A stretch of DNA of 64,000 nucleotides from Symsagittifera roscoffensis (lineage: Eukaryota; Xenacoelomorpha; Acoela; Convolutidae): assembly GCF_963678635.1 (NCBI RefSeq), contig NC_087069.1, positions 54,074,635 through 54,138,634 of the forward strand, read 5' to 3'. The position numbers and the translations under genes are program-made. The notes beneath the pieces were generated by a model. It was given only the letters and a program-made list of their open reading frames with translations. It did not search any database and was not told the DNA's origin. Below are positions 28,316 to 41,788 of the stretch, in pieces (position 1 is the stretch's first letter; every line of letters begins with the position of its first letter).

Positions 28316-31300
28316 TTGAAAACACTGAAATTAAAAACTAAGCACTCCCAGGTACCAATAACAAGTAAACAATGCATTATCCACCCCAAAAAGGCAGCAA
28401 AGTCTTTAAAACTTATGAAAACTCAAGGAATGTCTTGTAGTCAAGACAAAAAAGAAAGAAAAACTGCCAGTACTGTGACGACAACTTTTTCGGACAAAAA
28501 ACCACCACAGCCCAAATTCGCCTCTGCAACGACAACTAACCCAGTAGAGCTGACGAATGGAACAACAATGAACATCAAGATGACCTTACTAGCCACACAA
28601 TTTCCTGAAAAATGTAAAAAATTGTATCACAAAAATTGCATCAAGGATGAACAAAAAAAGACATATTTCAGAAACAAAAATTTAAAAATCAAAAACTTAG
28701 TAATCCCATGAACCTTCAGCAAAACCACAAGGCATCAACAACCCATAAAAAACGTCGTTTTTTATTTCAAAGATATCAAAACTAAAGAAACATTCAGCAG
28801 CCAAGGCCAGAAGCTAGTGAGAACTACCAATTAGTGATAACTTTATAGAGACAAAAACAGTCCAGCGCAAGTTCGCTAGTGCAACGACCAATACCCCAGT
28901 AGAATTAAGTGAGCACATCGAAAAAATAACATCAGCAAGACACTTTGATCAAAAATGGAAAAATTTGTTACGAGAAAAACTGCATCACTGATAGACACAT
29001 AAAATGACATGATTCCAAAGAGAAAAACTGAAATCAAAAACTAAGCACTTCCACGTACTAACAACAAGTAATCATTGCAGTATCAACCCCAAAAAGGCAG
29101 CGCTCTCATTCAAATTTATGAAAACTCAGGGAATGTCTGGTAGTCAAGACCAAAAGAAAGAAAAACTGCCAATACTGTGATGACAACTTTTTCGGATAAA
29201 AAACACCAAAGCGCAAATTCGCTTCTGCAACGATCGCTAACCTAGTAGACCCGATCAATAGAACAACAAAAAACACATCAAGACGACTTAACTAGCCACA
29301 CAATGTCCTGAAATACGAAAAAACATTGTACCACAAAAGATCGCATCAAGGTTAAACACAAAAAATGACATATTTGAGAAACATTAAGACCAAAATCAAA
29401 ACTTAGGACTCAAAAGAACCGTTAGCAAACCCACAAGGCATTAACAATCCAAAAAGTTATCACTGTGTATTTCAAAGATGTCAAAACTGAAGAAACATTC
29501 AGTAGCCAAGACCAGAAGCCAGTGAAAACTATCAATTTGTGACAACTTTTTTCGGAAAAAATTCACCACAGCGCAAATCCGCTTCTGCAACAATCGCTAA
29601 GTCAGTAGAATCGATGAATAGAGCAACAATGAGCACATCAAGAATTCTTCACTAGCCACACACTGTCCTGAAAAATGAAAAAAATTGCACCACAAAAAAT
29701 TGCATCAAGGATGAACACAAAAAAAGACATATTTCAGAAACACGGAAACCAAAATCAAAACCCAGAACTCCCATGAGTCTTCAGCAAACCCACAACGCAT
29801 TAACAAGCCAGAAAAATGTCGCTGCGCATTTCAAAGATGTCAAAACTGAAGAAACATTCAGTAGCCAAGACCAGAAGCTAGTGGAAACTCCCAATTTGTG
29901 ATACCTTTATTGAAACAAAAACATACCAACGCAAATTCGCTAGTGCAACGACCACTACCCCAAAAAAATTGAAAAAATGAATAAAAATGAGCACATCGAA
30001 ATGATAATATCAGCCAGACACGGTGATCAAAATTGGAAAAACTTGTAACGAGAAAAACTGCATCACTGATAGACACATAAAATGACATGATTCCAAAGAC
30101 AAAAACTGAAATCAAAAACTAAGAACTTCCAGGTACTAACAACAAGTAAACAATGCAGTATCAAACCAAAAAGGCAGCGCTCTCATTCAAATTTATGAAA
30201 ACTCAGGGAATGTCTGGTAGTCAAGACCAAAGAGAAAGAATAACTGCCAGTACTGTGATGACAACTTTTTCGGAAAAAAGAACACCAAAGCGCAAAGTCG
30301 CTTCTGCAACGATCGCTAACCCAGTAGACCTGATCAATAGAACAACAAAAAACACATCCAGATGACTTAACTAGCCACACAATGTCCTGAAATACGAAAA
30401 AAAATTGTACCACAAAAGATCGCATCAAGGTTAAACACAAAAAATGACATATTTGAGAAACATTAAGACCAAAATCAAAAACTTAGTACTCAAATGAACC
30501 CTTACCAAACCCACAAGGCATTAACAATCAAAAAATATCGCTGTGTATTTCAAAGATGTCAAAACTGAAGAAACATTCAGTAGCCAAGACCAGAAGCCAG
30601 TGAAAACTATCAATTTGTGACAACTTTTTTCGGACAAAATTCACCACAGCGCAAATCCGCTTCTGCAACGATCGCTAAGTCAGTAGAATCGCCGAATAGA
30701 GCAACAATGAACACATCAAGAATTCTTCACTAGCCACACACTGTCCTGAAAAATGAAAAAATTTGCACCACAAAAAATTGCATCAAGGATGAACACGAAA
30801 AAAGACATATTTCAGAAACACGGAAACCAAAACCAAAACCCAGAACTCCCATGAGTCTTCAGCAAACCCACAACGCATTAACAAGCCAGAAAAATGTCGC
30901 TGTGCATTTCAAAGAGGTCAAAACTGAAGAAACATTCAGTAGCCAAGACCAGAAGCTAGTGGAAACTACCAATTTGTGATAACTTTTTTGAAACAAAAAC
31001 ATACCAACGCAAATTCGCTAAAGCAACGACCACTACCCCAAACGAAATGAATAAATGAAAAAAAAATGAGCACATCGAAATGATAATATCAGCCAGACAC
31101 TGTGATCAAAATTGGAAAAACTTGTAACGAGAAAAACTGCATCACTGCACTGATAGACACATAAAATGACATGATTCCAAAGACAAAAACTGAAATCAAA
31201 AACTAAGCACTTCCAGCTACTAACAACAAGTAAACAATGCAGTATCAACCCCAAAAAGGCAGCGCTCTCATTCAGATTTATGAAAACTCAGGGAATGTCT

Positions 31301-34300
31301 GGTAGTCAAGACCAAAAAGAAAGAAAAACTGCCAGTACTGTGATGACAACTTTTTCGGACAAAAAACACCAAAGCGCAAAGTCGCTTCTGCAACGATCGC
31401 TAACCCAGTAGACCTGATCAATAGAACAACAAAAAACACATCCAGATGACTTAACTAGCCACACAATGTCCTGAAATACGAAAAAAAATTGTACCACAAA
31501 AGATCGCATCAAGGATAAACACAAAAAATGACATATTTCAGAAACATTAAGACCAAAATCAAAAACTTAGTACTCAAATGAATCATTAGCAAACCCACAA
31601 GGCATTAAAAATCCAAAAAATTATCGCTGTGTATTTCAAAGATGTCAAAACTAAAGAAACATTCAGCAGCCAAGGCCAGAAGCTAGTGAAAACTACCATA
31701 TTGTGATAACTTTATAGAGACAAAAACAGTCCAGCGCAAGTTCGCTAGTGCAACGACCACTACCCCAGTAGAATTAAATAAAAGAATAAAAACGAGCACA
31801 TTAAAAAGATAATATCAGCAAGACACTTTGATCAAAAACGGAAAAACTTGTAACGAGAAAAACTGCATCACTGATAGACACATAAAATGACATGATTCCA
31901 AAGACAAAAACTGAAATCAAAAACTAAGCACTTCCAGGTACTAACAACAAGTAAACAATGCAGTATCAACCCCAAAAAGGCAGCGCTCTCATTCACATTT
32001 ATGAAAACTCAGGGAATGTCTGGTAGTCAAGATCAAAAAGAAAGAAAAACTGCCAGTACTGTGATGAAAACTTTTTCGGACAAAAAACACCAAAGCGCAA
32101 ATTCGCTTCTGCAACGATCGCTAATCCAGTAGTTCTGATCAATAGAACAACAAAAAACACATCAAGATGACTTAACTAGGCACACAATGTCCTGAAATAC
32201 GAAAAAAAATTGTACCACAAAAGATCGCATCTAGGATAAACACAAAAAATGACATAATTCAGAAACATTAAGACCAAAATCAAAAACTTAGTACTCAAAT
32301 GAACCGCAAGCAAACCCACAAGGCATAAACAATCCAAAAAATTATCGCTGTGTATTTCAAAGATGTCAAAACTGAAGAAAAATTCAGTAGCCAAGACCAG
32401 AAGCCAGTGAAAACTATCAATTTGTGACAACTTTTTTTCGGACAAAATTCACCACAGCGCAAATCCGCTTCTGCAACGATCGCTAAGTCAGTAGAATCGA
32501 TGAATAGAGCAACAATGAACACATCAAGAATTCTTCACTAGCCACACACTGTCCTGAAAAATGAAAAAATTTGCACCACAAGGATGAACACAAAATAGAT
32601 ATATTTCAGAAACAAGGAAACCAAAATCAAAACCCAGAACTCCCATGAGTCTTCAGCCAACGCACAACGCATTAACAAGCCCGAAAAATGTCGCTGTGCA
32701 TTTCAAAGATGTCAAAACTGAAGAAACATTCAGTAGCCAAGACCAGAAGCTAGTGGAAACTACCAATTTGTGATAACTTTTTTGAAACAAAAACATACCA
32801 ACGCAAATTCGCTAAAGCAACGACCACTACCCCAAACGAATTGAATAAATGAAAAAAATGAGCACATCGAAATGATAATATCAGCCAGACACTGTGATCA
32901 AAATTGGAAAAACTTGTTACGAGAAAAACCGCATCACTGATAGACACATAAAAAAGTTGAAATCAATTATTAAGCACTCCCAGGTAACCTCAACAAGTAA
33001 CAGATGCATTATCAACCCCAAAAAGGCAGCTCTGTCTTTCAAATTTATGAAAACAAGGAATATCTGGTAGTCAAGACGAAAAAGAAAGAAAAACTGCCAG
33101 TACTGTGACGACAAATTTTTTCGGACAAAAAATCACCACAGCGCAAATTCGCTTCTGCAACGATCGCTAACCCAGTAGAACTGATGAATGAAACAACAAT
33201 GAACACATCAAGATGACTTAACTAGTCACGCAATGTCCTGAAGTACGAAGAAAAAGTGTACCACAAAAGATCGCATCAAGGATAAACACAAAAAATGACA
33301 TATTTCAGAAACATAAAGACAAAAATCAAAAACCTAGTACTCCCACGAACTATCACCATGCCCACAACGCATTAACAACCCAAAAAAGCGTCGCTGTGTA
33401 TTTCAAAGATGTCAAAACTGAAGAAACATTCAGTAGCCAAGACCAGAAGCTGGTGGTAACTACCAATTTGTGATAATTTTATTGAGACAAAAAACACTCC
33501 AGCTCAAATTCGCTAGTGCAACGACCGCTACCCCAATTGAACTGATTAAATGAATAAAAATGAGCACATCGAAAAGATAATATCAGCCAGACACTGTGAT
33601 CAAAAATGGAAAAACTTGTAACGAGAAAAACCGCATCACTGATAGACACATAAAAAGACCTGATTCCACAGAAAAAAACTGAAAACAGTTATTAAGCACT
33701 CCTAGATAACATCAACAGTAAAAAATGCATTATCAACACTAAAAAGTCAGCTCTGTTTTTCAAATTTATGAAAACAAGCAATGTCTGGTAGTCAAGACCA
33801 AAAAGAAAGAAAAACTGCCAGTACTGTGATGACAACTTTTTCGGACAAAAAAACACCAAAGCGCAAAGTCGCTTCTGCAACGATCGCTAACCCAGTAGAC
33901 CTGATCAATAGAACAACAAAAAACACATCCAGATGACTTAACTAGCCACACAATGTCCTGAAATACGAAAAAAAATTGTACCACAAAAGATCGCATCAAG
34001 GTTAAACACAAAAAATGACATGTTTGAGAAATATTAAGACCAAAATCAAAAACTTAGGACTCAAAAGAACCGTTAGCAAACCCACAAGGCATTAACAATC
34101 CAAAAAATTATCACTGTGTATTTCAAAGATGTCAAAACTGAAGAAACATTCAGTAGCCAAGACTAGAAGCCAGTGAAAACTATCAATTTGTGACAACTTT
34201 TTTCGGACAAAATTCACCACAGCGCAAATCCAAAATCAAAAAATTGTCGCTGTGTAGTTTTTTGGTTGTCAAAACTGAAGAAACATTCAGTAGCCAGGAC

Positions 34301-36780
34301 CAAAAGCTAGTGGAAACAACCAATTTGTAACGACTTTTTTCCTTGAAAAAATCGCCACAGCGCAAATCCGCTTCTGCAACAATCACTTACCCAGTAGAAT
34401 TGAGGAAAGGAACAACAACGAACATATCAAGATTTCTTAACTAGCCACACACTGTCCTGGAAAATGATAAAATTTGTACCACAAAAAAATGCATCATGGA
34501 TGAACACAAAAAAGACATATTTCAGAAACATAAAAATCAAAGTCAAAATCCCAGAACCCACAATTAACCGTCAGTAAACCCATAGCGCATTAACAACCTA
34601 ACAAAGCGGCGCTGTGAAATTCAAGGATGTCAAAACTGAAGAAACATTCATAAGCCAGGACCAAAAGCTAGTGGAAACTACCAATTTGTGACGACAACTT
34701 TTTTCGGACAAAAAATCATCACAGCGCAAATTCGCTAATTGCAAAGATCGCTAATCCAGCGGAATGTATGAATAGAACAATAATGATTAATTCAAGATGA
34801 CTAAAATAGCCACACACTGTCCTGGAAAATGAAAAAAATTTGTACCACAAAAAATCGCATCAAGGATGAACACAAAAAATCGCATCAAGGATGAACACAA
34901 AAAATACTTCAAAAATATAAAGACCAAAACCAAAAACTTAGTGTTCCCATGAATTGTCAGCATGCTCGCAACGCAATACCAACCCAAAAAAGCGTCGCTG
35001 TGTATTTCGAAGATGTCAAAACTTAAGAAACAGAAATTAAAATAGAAGCCAAGACCAGAAATTAGTGGTAACTACCAATTAGTGATAAGTTTATTGAGAC
35101 AAAAAAGACTCCAGGTCAAATTCGCTAGTGCAACGACTACTAACCCAGAAGAACTGAATAAATGAATAAAAATGAGCACATCGAAAAGATAATATCAGCC
35201 AGACACTGTGATCAGAAATGGAAAAACGTGTAACGAGAAAAACCGCATCACTGATAGACACATAAAAAGACCTGATTCCACAGAAAAAAACTGAAAACAA
35301 TTATTAAGCACTCCGAGGTAAAATCAACAAGTAAAAAATGCGTTATCAACCCCAAAAAGGCAGCTCTGTCTTTCATATTTATGAAAACAAGGAAAGTCTG
35401 GTAGTCAAGACCAAAAAAAAAACTGCCAGTACTGTGACGACAAATTTTTCCGGACAAAAAATCACCAAAGCGCAAATTCGCTTCTGTAACGATCGCTAAC
35501 CCAGTAGAATTGATGAATGAAACAACAATGAACACATCAAGGTGACTTAACTAGCCACACAGTGTCCTGAAAAATGAAAACATTTGTACCACAAAAGATC
35601 GCATCAAGAACAAACACAAAAAAATGACACATTTCAGAAACAAAAAGACCAAAATCAAAAATTTAGTACTCCCATGAACCGCCAGCATGCCCAAAACGCA
35701 TTAACACATGAACAACCTAAAAAGAATTTTCAATGTGTATTTTTTTGGTTGTCGAAACTGAAGAAACTTTCAGTAGCCAGGACCAAAAGCTAGTGGAAAC
35801 AACCAATTTGTAACAACCAATTTGTAATTTGGACAAAAAACCATCACAGCCCAAATCCGCTTCTGCAACGATCGCTAACCCAGTAGACTTGAGGAAAGGA
35901 ACCACAATGATTATATCAAGATTTCTTAACTAGCCACACACACCCACACAAGGACACAACTTCAGAAACATAAAAACCAAAATCAAAAACTCAAAATTCC
36001 CAATTAACCGTCAGCAAACCCATAGCGCGTTAAAATCCAAAAAAGCGGCGCTGTGAAATTCAAAGATATCAAAACTGAAGAAACATTTAGTAGCCAAGAC
36101 CGAAGCTATTGGAAACTTCCAATTTGTGACGACAACTTTTTTCGGACAAAAATTACCACAGAGCAAATCGGCTTTTGCAACGATCGCTTATCCAGCGGAA
36201 TGTATGAATGGAACAATAATGATTAATTCAAGATGAATAAAATAGCCACACACTGTCCTGGAAAATGAAAAAAATTTGTACCACAAAAAATCGCATCGAG
36301 GATGAACACAAAAAATGACATACTTCAAAAATATAAAGACCAAAACTAAAAATTTAGTGTTTCCATGAATTAGTACTCCCATAAAATTAATACTCCCATA
36401 AACCTTCAGCATGTCCACAACGCACTAACAACCCAAAAAAGGGTCGCTGTCTAATTCAAAGATCGAATAAACATTCAGTAGCCAAGACGAAACTGAAGAA
36501 ACTTTCAGAAGCCAAGACAAAACTGAAGAAACATTAAGTAGCCAAGACCAGAAGCTAGTGGAAACTACCAATTTGTGATGACAACTTTTCGGATAAAAAT
36601 TCAACATAGCGGAAATCTGCTTCTGCAACGATCGCTAACCCAGTAGAATTGATGAACGGAACCACAATGAACACATCAAGAAGTCTTTACTAGCCACACA
36701 CTGTTCCAGAAAATGAAAAAAAAATGTACCACAAAAAATCTCTTCAAGGCTGAACACATGAAAAGACAAATTTGACATTG
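28316..36780. repeat. Satellite array of about 360-bp monomers with higher-order units
   Basis: The marker CATTCAGTAGCCAAGACC recurs at spacings of about 346-361, 698-726 and multiples, for example near 29499, 29857, 30577, 30938, 31664, 32384, 32730, 33428 and 34149. The marker GCCAGTACTGTGATGAC recurs near 28469, 29168, 30246, 31330, 32050, 33097, 33818 and 35424, giving steps of about 700-720 (two monomers) or 1050-1085 (three monomers). Monomers fall into diverged types ordered in repeating sets. About 23 monomers are present and divergence grows toward the right. Open frames on both strands, up to 131 codons, are by-products and show no conserved product. Confidence 0.9.
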
Positions 36781-36879
36781 CCAATTAGAGTTTACCTGAC
36801 GTTTGCGGTCGAATAGTAACCGAATGCTTGGCAGCAAAAAAAGTACCTTACAGTCAAGAAAAGAAAAAATGAAAACCAC

Positions 36880-36985
36880 ATTTCAGAACAACAACAAAAG
36901 CAACAACGAAACAACAACAGCAACAACAACTCAGCACCAACGACAACAACTACAGAAACGACGACAACAACAGCAGCAACAAAAT
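36880..36985. repeat. CAA/CAG-rich low-complexity stretch
   Basis: Interrupted CAACAA, CAGCAA and CGACAA triplets. A plus-strand frame (36803-37066) would give a Gln/Asn/Thr-rich peptide, but it sits between two satellites with no splice or domain support. Confidence 0.75.
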
Positions 36986-37079
36986 TCAAAACAAGGATCA
37001 TCCGAATGGTGGTACTCCCAATGGAATTCATCAATTGTACTACGAGATACTTATGAAAATATATGAAGAGTTATTAAAA

Positions 37080-38600
37080 ATACCAGACCCGTAACATCTA
37101 AAATTGACAGAAACAACTGACTAAAACTATTTTAACAGCATAGCGGATAACAACAACATCAATACTAATATAATTTACGCTTAATATCAAAGTTTTATTG
37201 TCTTATCTCCAATGCACTTTGAGTTATCAAATCTGTTATGGAGCTCTTCAACTATTATTAAAGTTTCTCTAACAAATCTGCAATAAATTTTCCTGTATAC
37301 TCATCAAATCAAGCAAAATGGGGTATTTTGAGAAAGTTCTTCTCAAGACTGAACAAATAATACCACTTCTACTTGATTCCATCAATTTTTTGACAAGTTG
37401 TTCTTAAAAGACTGATGTGTACCCTAATAAAAAAAGACCTGTAATAACAAAAATTGACAAAAAAACTATTTAAATTAATTTAACCCAACTCCTGATTATA
37501 ATTTCATAAACACTGTTGTGTTCTACGCTTAAGCCCAAAAATTTATCATCCTAGCTTCAGTATACAATGAGTTATCACATCTTTTATTGAGCCCGTCAAC
37601 TGGTTTTAACGTTTATCTAATAAGTATGCATATATTTTTCCTAAATACTTACCAAAACAAACAAACTCGGGTACTAGGAGAAAGCCCTGCTCATGATCGA
37701 ACTAATGATACTCCTCACAATTAAATCCGTCATCTCAACGAAAAATTCTCTCTAAAAAAACTGATGTGTACTCATTAAAAAAAATTCCTGTAACAACAAA
37801 AAGGACTAACAAAAAATGACCAAAAAAAGTGACTGAAAACACTTTAACAAAAAACCTGATAACAAAATCATCAATAATGTTGTAATTTACGCTTAACCTC
37901 AAAGTTTTATCATCTTAGCTTCAATGTTCAATGAGATATCATATCTTTTATCGAGCCCTTCAACTGGTTTTAATATTTCTCTAGTAAATATGCATATATT
38001 TTTCCTAAAAACTTAACAAAACAAACAAACTCGGGTACTAGGAGAAAGCGCTGCTAAATATCGAACTATTGATACCCCTCTCACTTTAATCCGTCATCTC
38101 TACGACGAGTTCTTCTTAAAAAACTGATGTATACTCACTATTTAAAAAAAGTACTGTTACACAAAAAAGAACCAAGAAAAATGATTGAAAACACTTTTAC
38201 AGTAAATCTGATAATAACATCATCAATAATGTTGTAAGTTACGCTTAACCGCAAAGTTTATTATCCTAGCTTCAATTTACAACGAGATAGCACATCTTTT
38301 ATCGAGCCCTTCAACTGGTTTAAACGTTTCTCTAATAAATATGCTTATATTTTTCCTAAATACTTAACAAAACAAACAGACTCAAGACCAAGATAATGAT
38401 ACTACTACCATTTAAATCCGTCATCTCTACAAAAAGTTCTTTGTAGAAAACTGATTGTTTACTCATTAAAAAAAAGAACTGTAACAACAAAAATTGACTG
38501 AAAAACCTGAATAAGCCTATTTTAACCGTGCTCTTGATGCTAACGTCATGAACACACTGGTGTATTCTACGCTTAGCCTCGAAGTTCTATCATCCTAGCT
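37080..38600. repeat. Second satellite, about 350-bp monomers
   Basis: CTGATGTGTAC-like markers lie at 37412, 37761, 38124 and 38451 (steps 349, 363 and 327). Each monomer also has TTTACGCTTA, then TTATC, then CTTCAACT, then AACAAATATG-like blocks. It shows no clear similarity to the 360-bp satellite. About four monomers are present; they are diverged and carry no gene. Confidence 0.85.
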
Positions 38601-38893
38601 GCAAAACACATAGAGTTCAAGGCATGGTCCCATATAAGGATAGTCAACTAGCATGGAGGTTATCACGAAAAAGATTCAAAGACCGGTCAAAAGAAGCAAA
38701 AACGGGCACTGGAAGACAGTATAGTCCACGACTGACTGACTGATTGCTTTTATTATCAAGCAGCTCAAAATAGCAAGAATTTTATAATATGCGCTACTTA
38801 TAATTCTGTTTTTATGAAAAAACACTTTTGAGTCGAATAAGCACAAAAAGCGCCTACCCTAAGTGCTTAGTTGAAAAACCTGTACAAAAAAAA
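38601..38893. other. Short unique stretch between satellite and composite module
   Basis: No gene or shared repeat seen. It ends where similarity to 47763 onward begins. Confidence 0.4.
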
Positions 38894-40316
38894 CTGTGTG
38901 AACGTCAGTTTTTAATCATCCAAAGGTTCAATTTAATCAAATATAAATGTTTACAGGTGACAAACGCCTTTGAATGCAAAATTTCAGATCATATTCCGTT
39001 GAACATCACAGACAAGTTAGGCATAAACCAAAGCTTAGGGTTTACGTTTTAAAAAAAAGAACTAAACCAATTTTTAATGCTTACAGCACAATTTATTGTG
39101 CTTTAATACTAAACCTGCTTCTGATGTCGCTTCGAGAGCTACCTCGTTTGCTCAAACTGAAATTTTGTTCAGATGTAATTGCAAAACTCAATGTGTTATT
39201 TTGCTACTTTCCCCAATAGGTTTTCTTAACACAACAACACAATTGAGCTTCTAATCGAGCTTCAACTTTTCAAAAACACAATTGAGCTTCTAATTACCTT
39301 GCTTTTCTCAGTAAAAAAGAAAAAACTTCAAAGAGACGAGGAAAAACTCAGAATTGGTATAAAAGTCATATTTCGCAAAAGTTGCGATTAGTCGAAAACA
39401 TTTTTTCTCTCTAATTTGGCAAAAAATGGGAGTGCTTTAGAGAGCTCTAGCCATGGTCTTTTGATTGAAGTTACAATAAACTCGATTTAAAATTGACTTA
39501 TAAAGTTATGAGTCTTTGAAAAGAAATATTGATAACACAAAGACTGGCAGCAGAAAAAAGATCATTTCTCTACGTAAACTTATCGGATTTCAAAAAAATT
39601 GGTATGGTTGAGCTTCTCTTGAGCTACGGATTTAATATAGTATTATTTTCAGAGCTTAAAATTTCATTTTCTTCTTACGTCCTCAGAGAAAAAATTTTGA
39701 ATAGGAAAAAACTTGGCGATGGGAAAAAAAATTATCTGTCCCAAAAGCGGTCAAGGATGTGTCGTTGTGACACAAACATAAAAGGAAGTAGTAGTAGATA
39801 GAAGTACTGACAAAGGAGTCAAGCTACCTGCTGTTATCGCAGGCTGAAGCAGTAACACCTTTTCACCAGGATTTATCCGGTATATCTGTGATGTACATTT
39901 TATTTAAAAGGTTAAGCTAAATTTGGTGCACAATTTTTTCAACGAATTATAGAAATTTGTTCAATTTAGTTCTTTTTTCTTTTAGGCTGCAAAACAATCT
40001 ATCGGTCAACAGCAAGCAGATTTTCCAGAAATTTTTGATGCAGCATTCTCCGGGTTGAAAACCTATGTTTCCCGTGGATGATCTTCGCTCTGATGCTGGA
40101 TGGTGTAAGAAAGTTGTTCTGACGGAGCGCCATGTCTCTGGGTGTCAATTTCAACCATCGTGGACACCTGCTGACGGCTGCCAGAGGTTTCCGACACGAG
40201 TGGAAAGACAAATAGCCCTTCAGCAGCTGCTACCCTGTTTGCCGATGTTGGCTCTGACTGAGCTTATGTTGCATCTGTGGTTAGTATCAAATATTAAACT
40301 GATAAATTTTTGCCGA
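38894..40316 (+). pseudogene. Module X, copy 1: JmjC-domain gene relic
   Basis: The reading Y-L-L-L-S-Q-A-E-A-V-T-P-F-H-Q-D-L-S-G-I-S-V-M-Y at about 39824-39895 aligns with the core of KDM2/KDM7-type JmjC domains: H-x-D iron ligands, then G-x-S-V-x-Y. After an intron-like break ending CTTTTAG at about 39986, an exon-like stretch gives D-F-P-E-I-F then Y-V-S-R-G. One frame over it gives M-I-F-A-L-M-L-D-G-V-R-K-V-V-L-T, which aligns with the end of the JmjC fold (G-x-x-x-F-I-P-x-G-W-I-H-A-V). The third iron ligand, the His of W-I-H, is replaced. Frameshifts and stops show decay. The upstream 90-codon frame (39529-39801) is shared with module X copy 2 but not recognised. Confidence 0.5.
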
Positions 40317-41786
40317 AATAAATAAGAATAGAGAAAGTCATTTTTATAGCACCAGAGACACGATACCGCCGCAAGAATTAGAAGATCTCGAGCAGGTCTA
40401 GAGAATGCTGAAGGCGCACGACAAACCCTAGATAATCACCTTGCCAGGATAATTTGTGTCAGTATTTTTGGCCAAAATTCATCCAGATATTGAAATACTT
40501 ACTTCCGTATCCCAAAAACTGCACCCAGTTTAATAGCATATAATGAAATTTTGAATTGATCCCAAAAATTGAGTTTTCTCATCCTGTAAAACAAAATTGC
40601 TCAATTCATCCCAAAATCTGACGATCACTCAGTTTAATCTCTAATGCTAAACATCGATAAAATTGGGTTGAAAGCCAACAACTAAGGAAAAGCTAGCGAA
40701 TAAAGAAGCCCTTGACAGTATCTTCCAACACCATCCTGGGCCATGCGGAGCATTGCCAATGGGAGCATTGACCGCCCCAATATCAGTCAAAAAGACCTGA
40801 AGACTTTCTGATTTGTTGTGTACAGTTTTTGCAACAAATGTGATTAAAATGTCTATATTTATTAATTGACATTCTGAATCAGTTTTTTCTTCAATTGTAA
40901 TTTTTGAACCTAATTTTTATCAAGCAGTCTGATTGAATAACTCAATTACTGAACTTCAGAAAAAACTATGGGATCATCTTCGTCACTGAGAGGAAATTGC
41001 ATGCGTTGAGTTTCAAGAAATCATGTGCCCAATCTGTGTGAAGAGGGGAGGAATTTGTATCATATTCATGAGGGCGAGGTGGCGCATAAACTGTGCTTCG
41101 CTTTCTGGCGAAAGGGGGCGGATGAGTTTTATCCAAAGTGTCCTTTCGTCGGCAAGACATGGAGCCACTCAGTCGCTTCTAACATTCGTAACTATTGCTT
41201 TTGACCTCGTTTTTTGTTAAAATAATAGGACTGGTGCCATGTGAACAACCCCTCCTTTCCCCCTTTGATTACTAATTTGAACCTTTCCAATGTATACCAA
41301 AGAAAGTGCATACAATCCTTCCTCCATATCAATCATGTGTTATATAAGTTTACTTTCTTTGACGATGACACGGCATATAGGACGAGGAGACAAGTGTCTC
41401 GAACAGGATAGAGGTTGAGACCGTGCAGACCTTCCGGGAGTCGGACTCGGAATCGGAACAGAAGCAGCTGAGGAGTTTCTCCGACTTTGATCTGTTCTCG
41501 AGCAGTGACGATGATGAGAGCACTTCCTTGGCTTCTCTTGCGTTTGCACTCGTGCGCGGGAGAGGGCGCGGTCTCTGGCACGCTATCATCTGGGATGGCA
41601 GTATCGACTCCTCGAGCGATGACGATGACACTCTTCCCAATAGTTGGGCAAGCGGACGGGAGCAGAGTCGCGGACAAGCAGCACCCTCAGTTGCCAGGAA
41701 TGCTAATCTGCCACGCCTGACTCGAGTCCGCAGTCGAATAACCAGAACCGCTGGGTCATCCCAGCCTAGGGTCGGTCCCTCCTCGT
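40317..41786 (+). repeat. Module Y, copy 1 (longest)
   Basis: It recurs at 43359-44642 (offset 3042, nearly identical) and at 49145-50203 (diverged). It holds the RING relic at 41020-41200 and the acidic frame at 41423-41788. Between 40317 and 40990 I see decayed, possibly exonic pieces (E-L-E-D-L-E-Q near 40376) but no gene. In copies 1 and 3 it directly follows module X, so X and Y were one unit. Confidence 0.85.
41020..41210 (+). pseudogene. RING-type zinc-finger relic
   Basis: The reading C-P-I-C at about 41026 is followed, one frame over, by H-E-G-E-V-A-H-K-L-C-F-A-F-W and then K-C-P-F. In module Y copy 3 the same place reads H-K-L-C-F-A-C-W, restoring the C-x2-C pair, and one base missing before the last GTCGGCAAGACATGG hides a final Cys-Arg-Gln-Asp-Met. 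The order C-x2-C, H-x2-C-x2-C, C-x2-C is that of RING E3 ligases. Frameshifts break it in all three copies. Confidence 0.5.
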
Positions 41787-41788
41787 AA
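41423..41788 (+). pseudogene. Acidic Ser/Asp-rich frame beside the RING relic
   Basis: A 121-codon frame contains S-D-S-E-S-E, then F-S-D-F-D-L-F-S-S-S-D-D-D-E-S, then S-I-D-S-S-S-D-D-D-D, then an Arg-rich end. The DNA is much richer in G+C than the neighbourhood, which points to past coding. A minus-strand frame of 148 codons overlaps it, so strand is uncertain. The copy at 44465 is cut short by the junction at 44642 and copy 3 lacks this part. It could be the disordered part of the same JmjC/RING gene. Confidence 0.4.

Noticed and set aside
28316-36780. Leu/Phe/Ser-rich minus-strand frames of up to 112 codons
   Set aside because: They repeat with the 360-bp satellite, break at different points in each monomer and show no conserved end.
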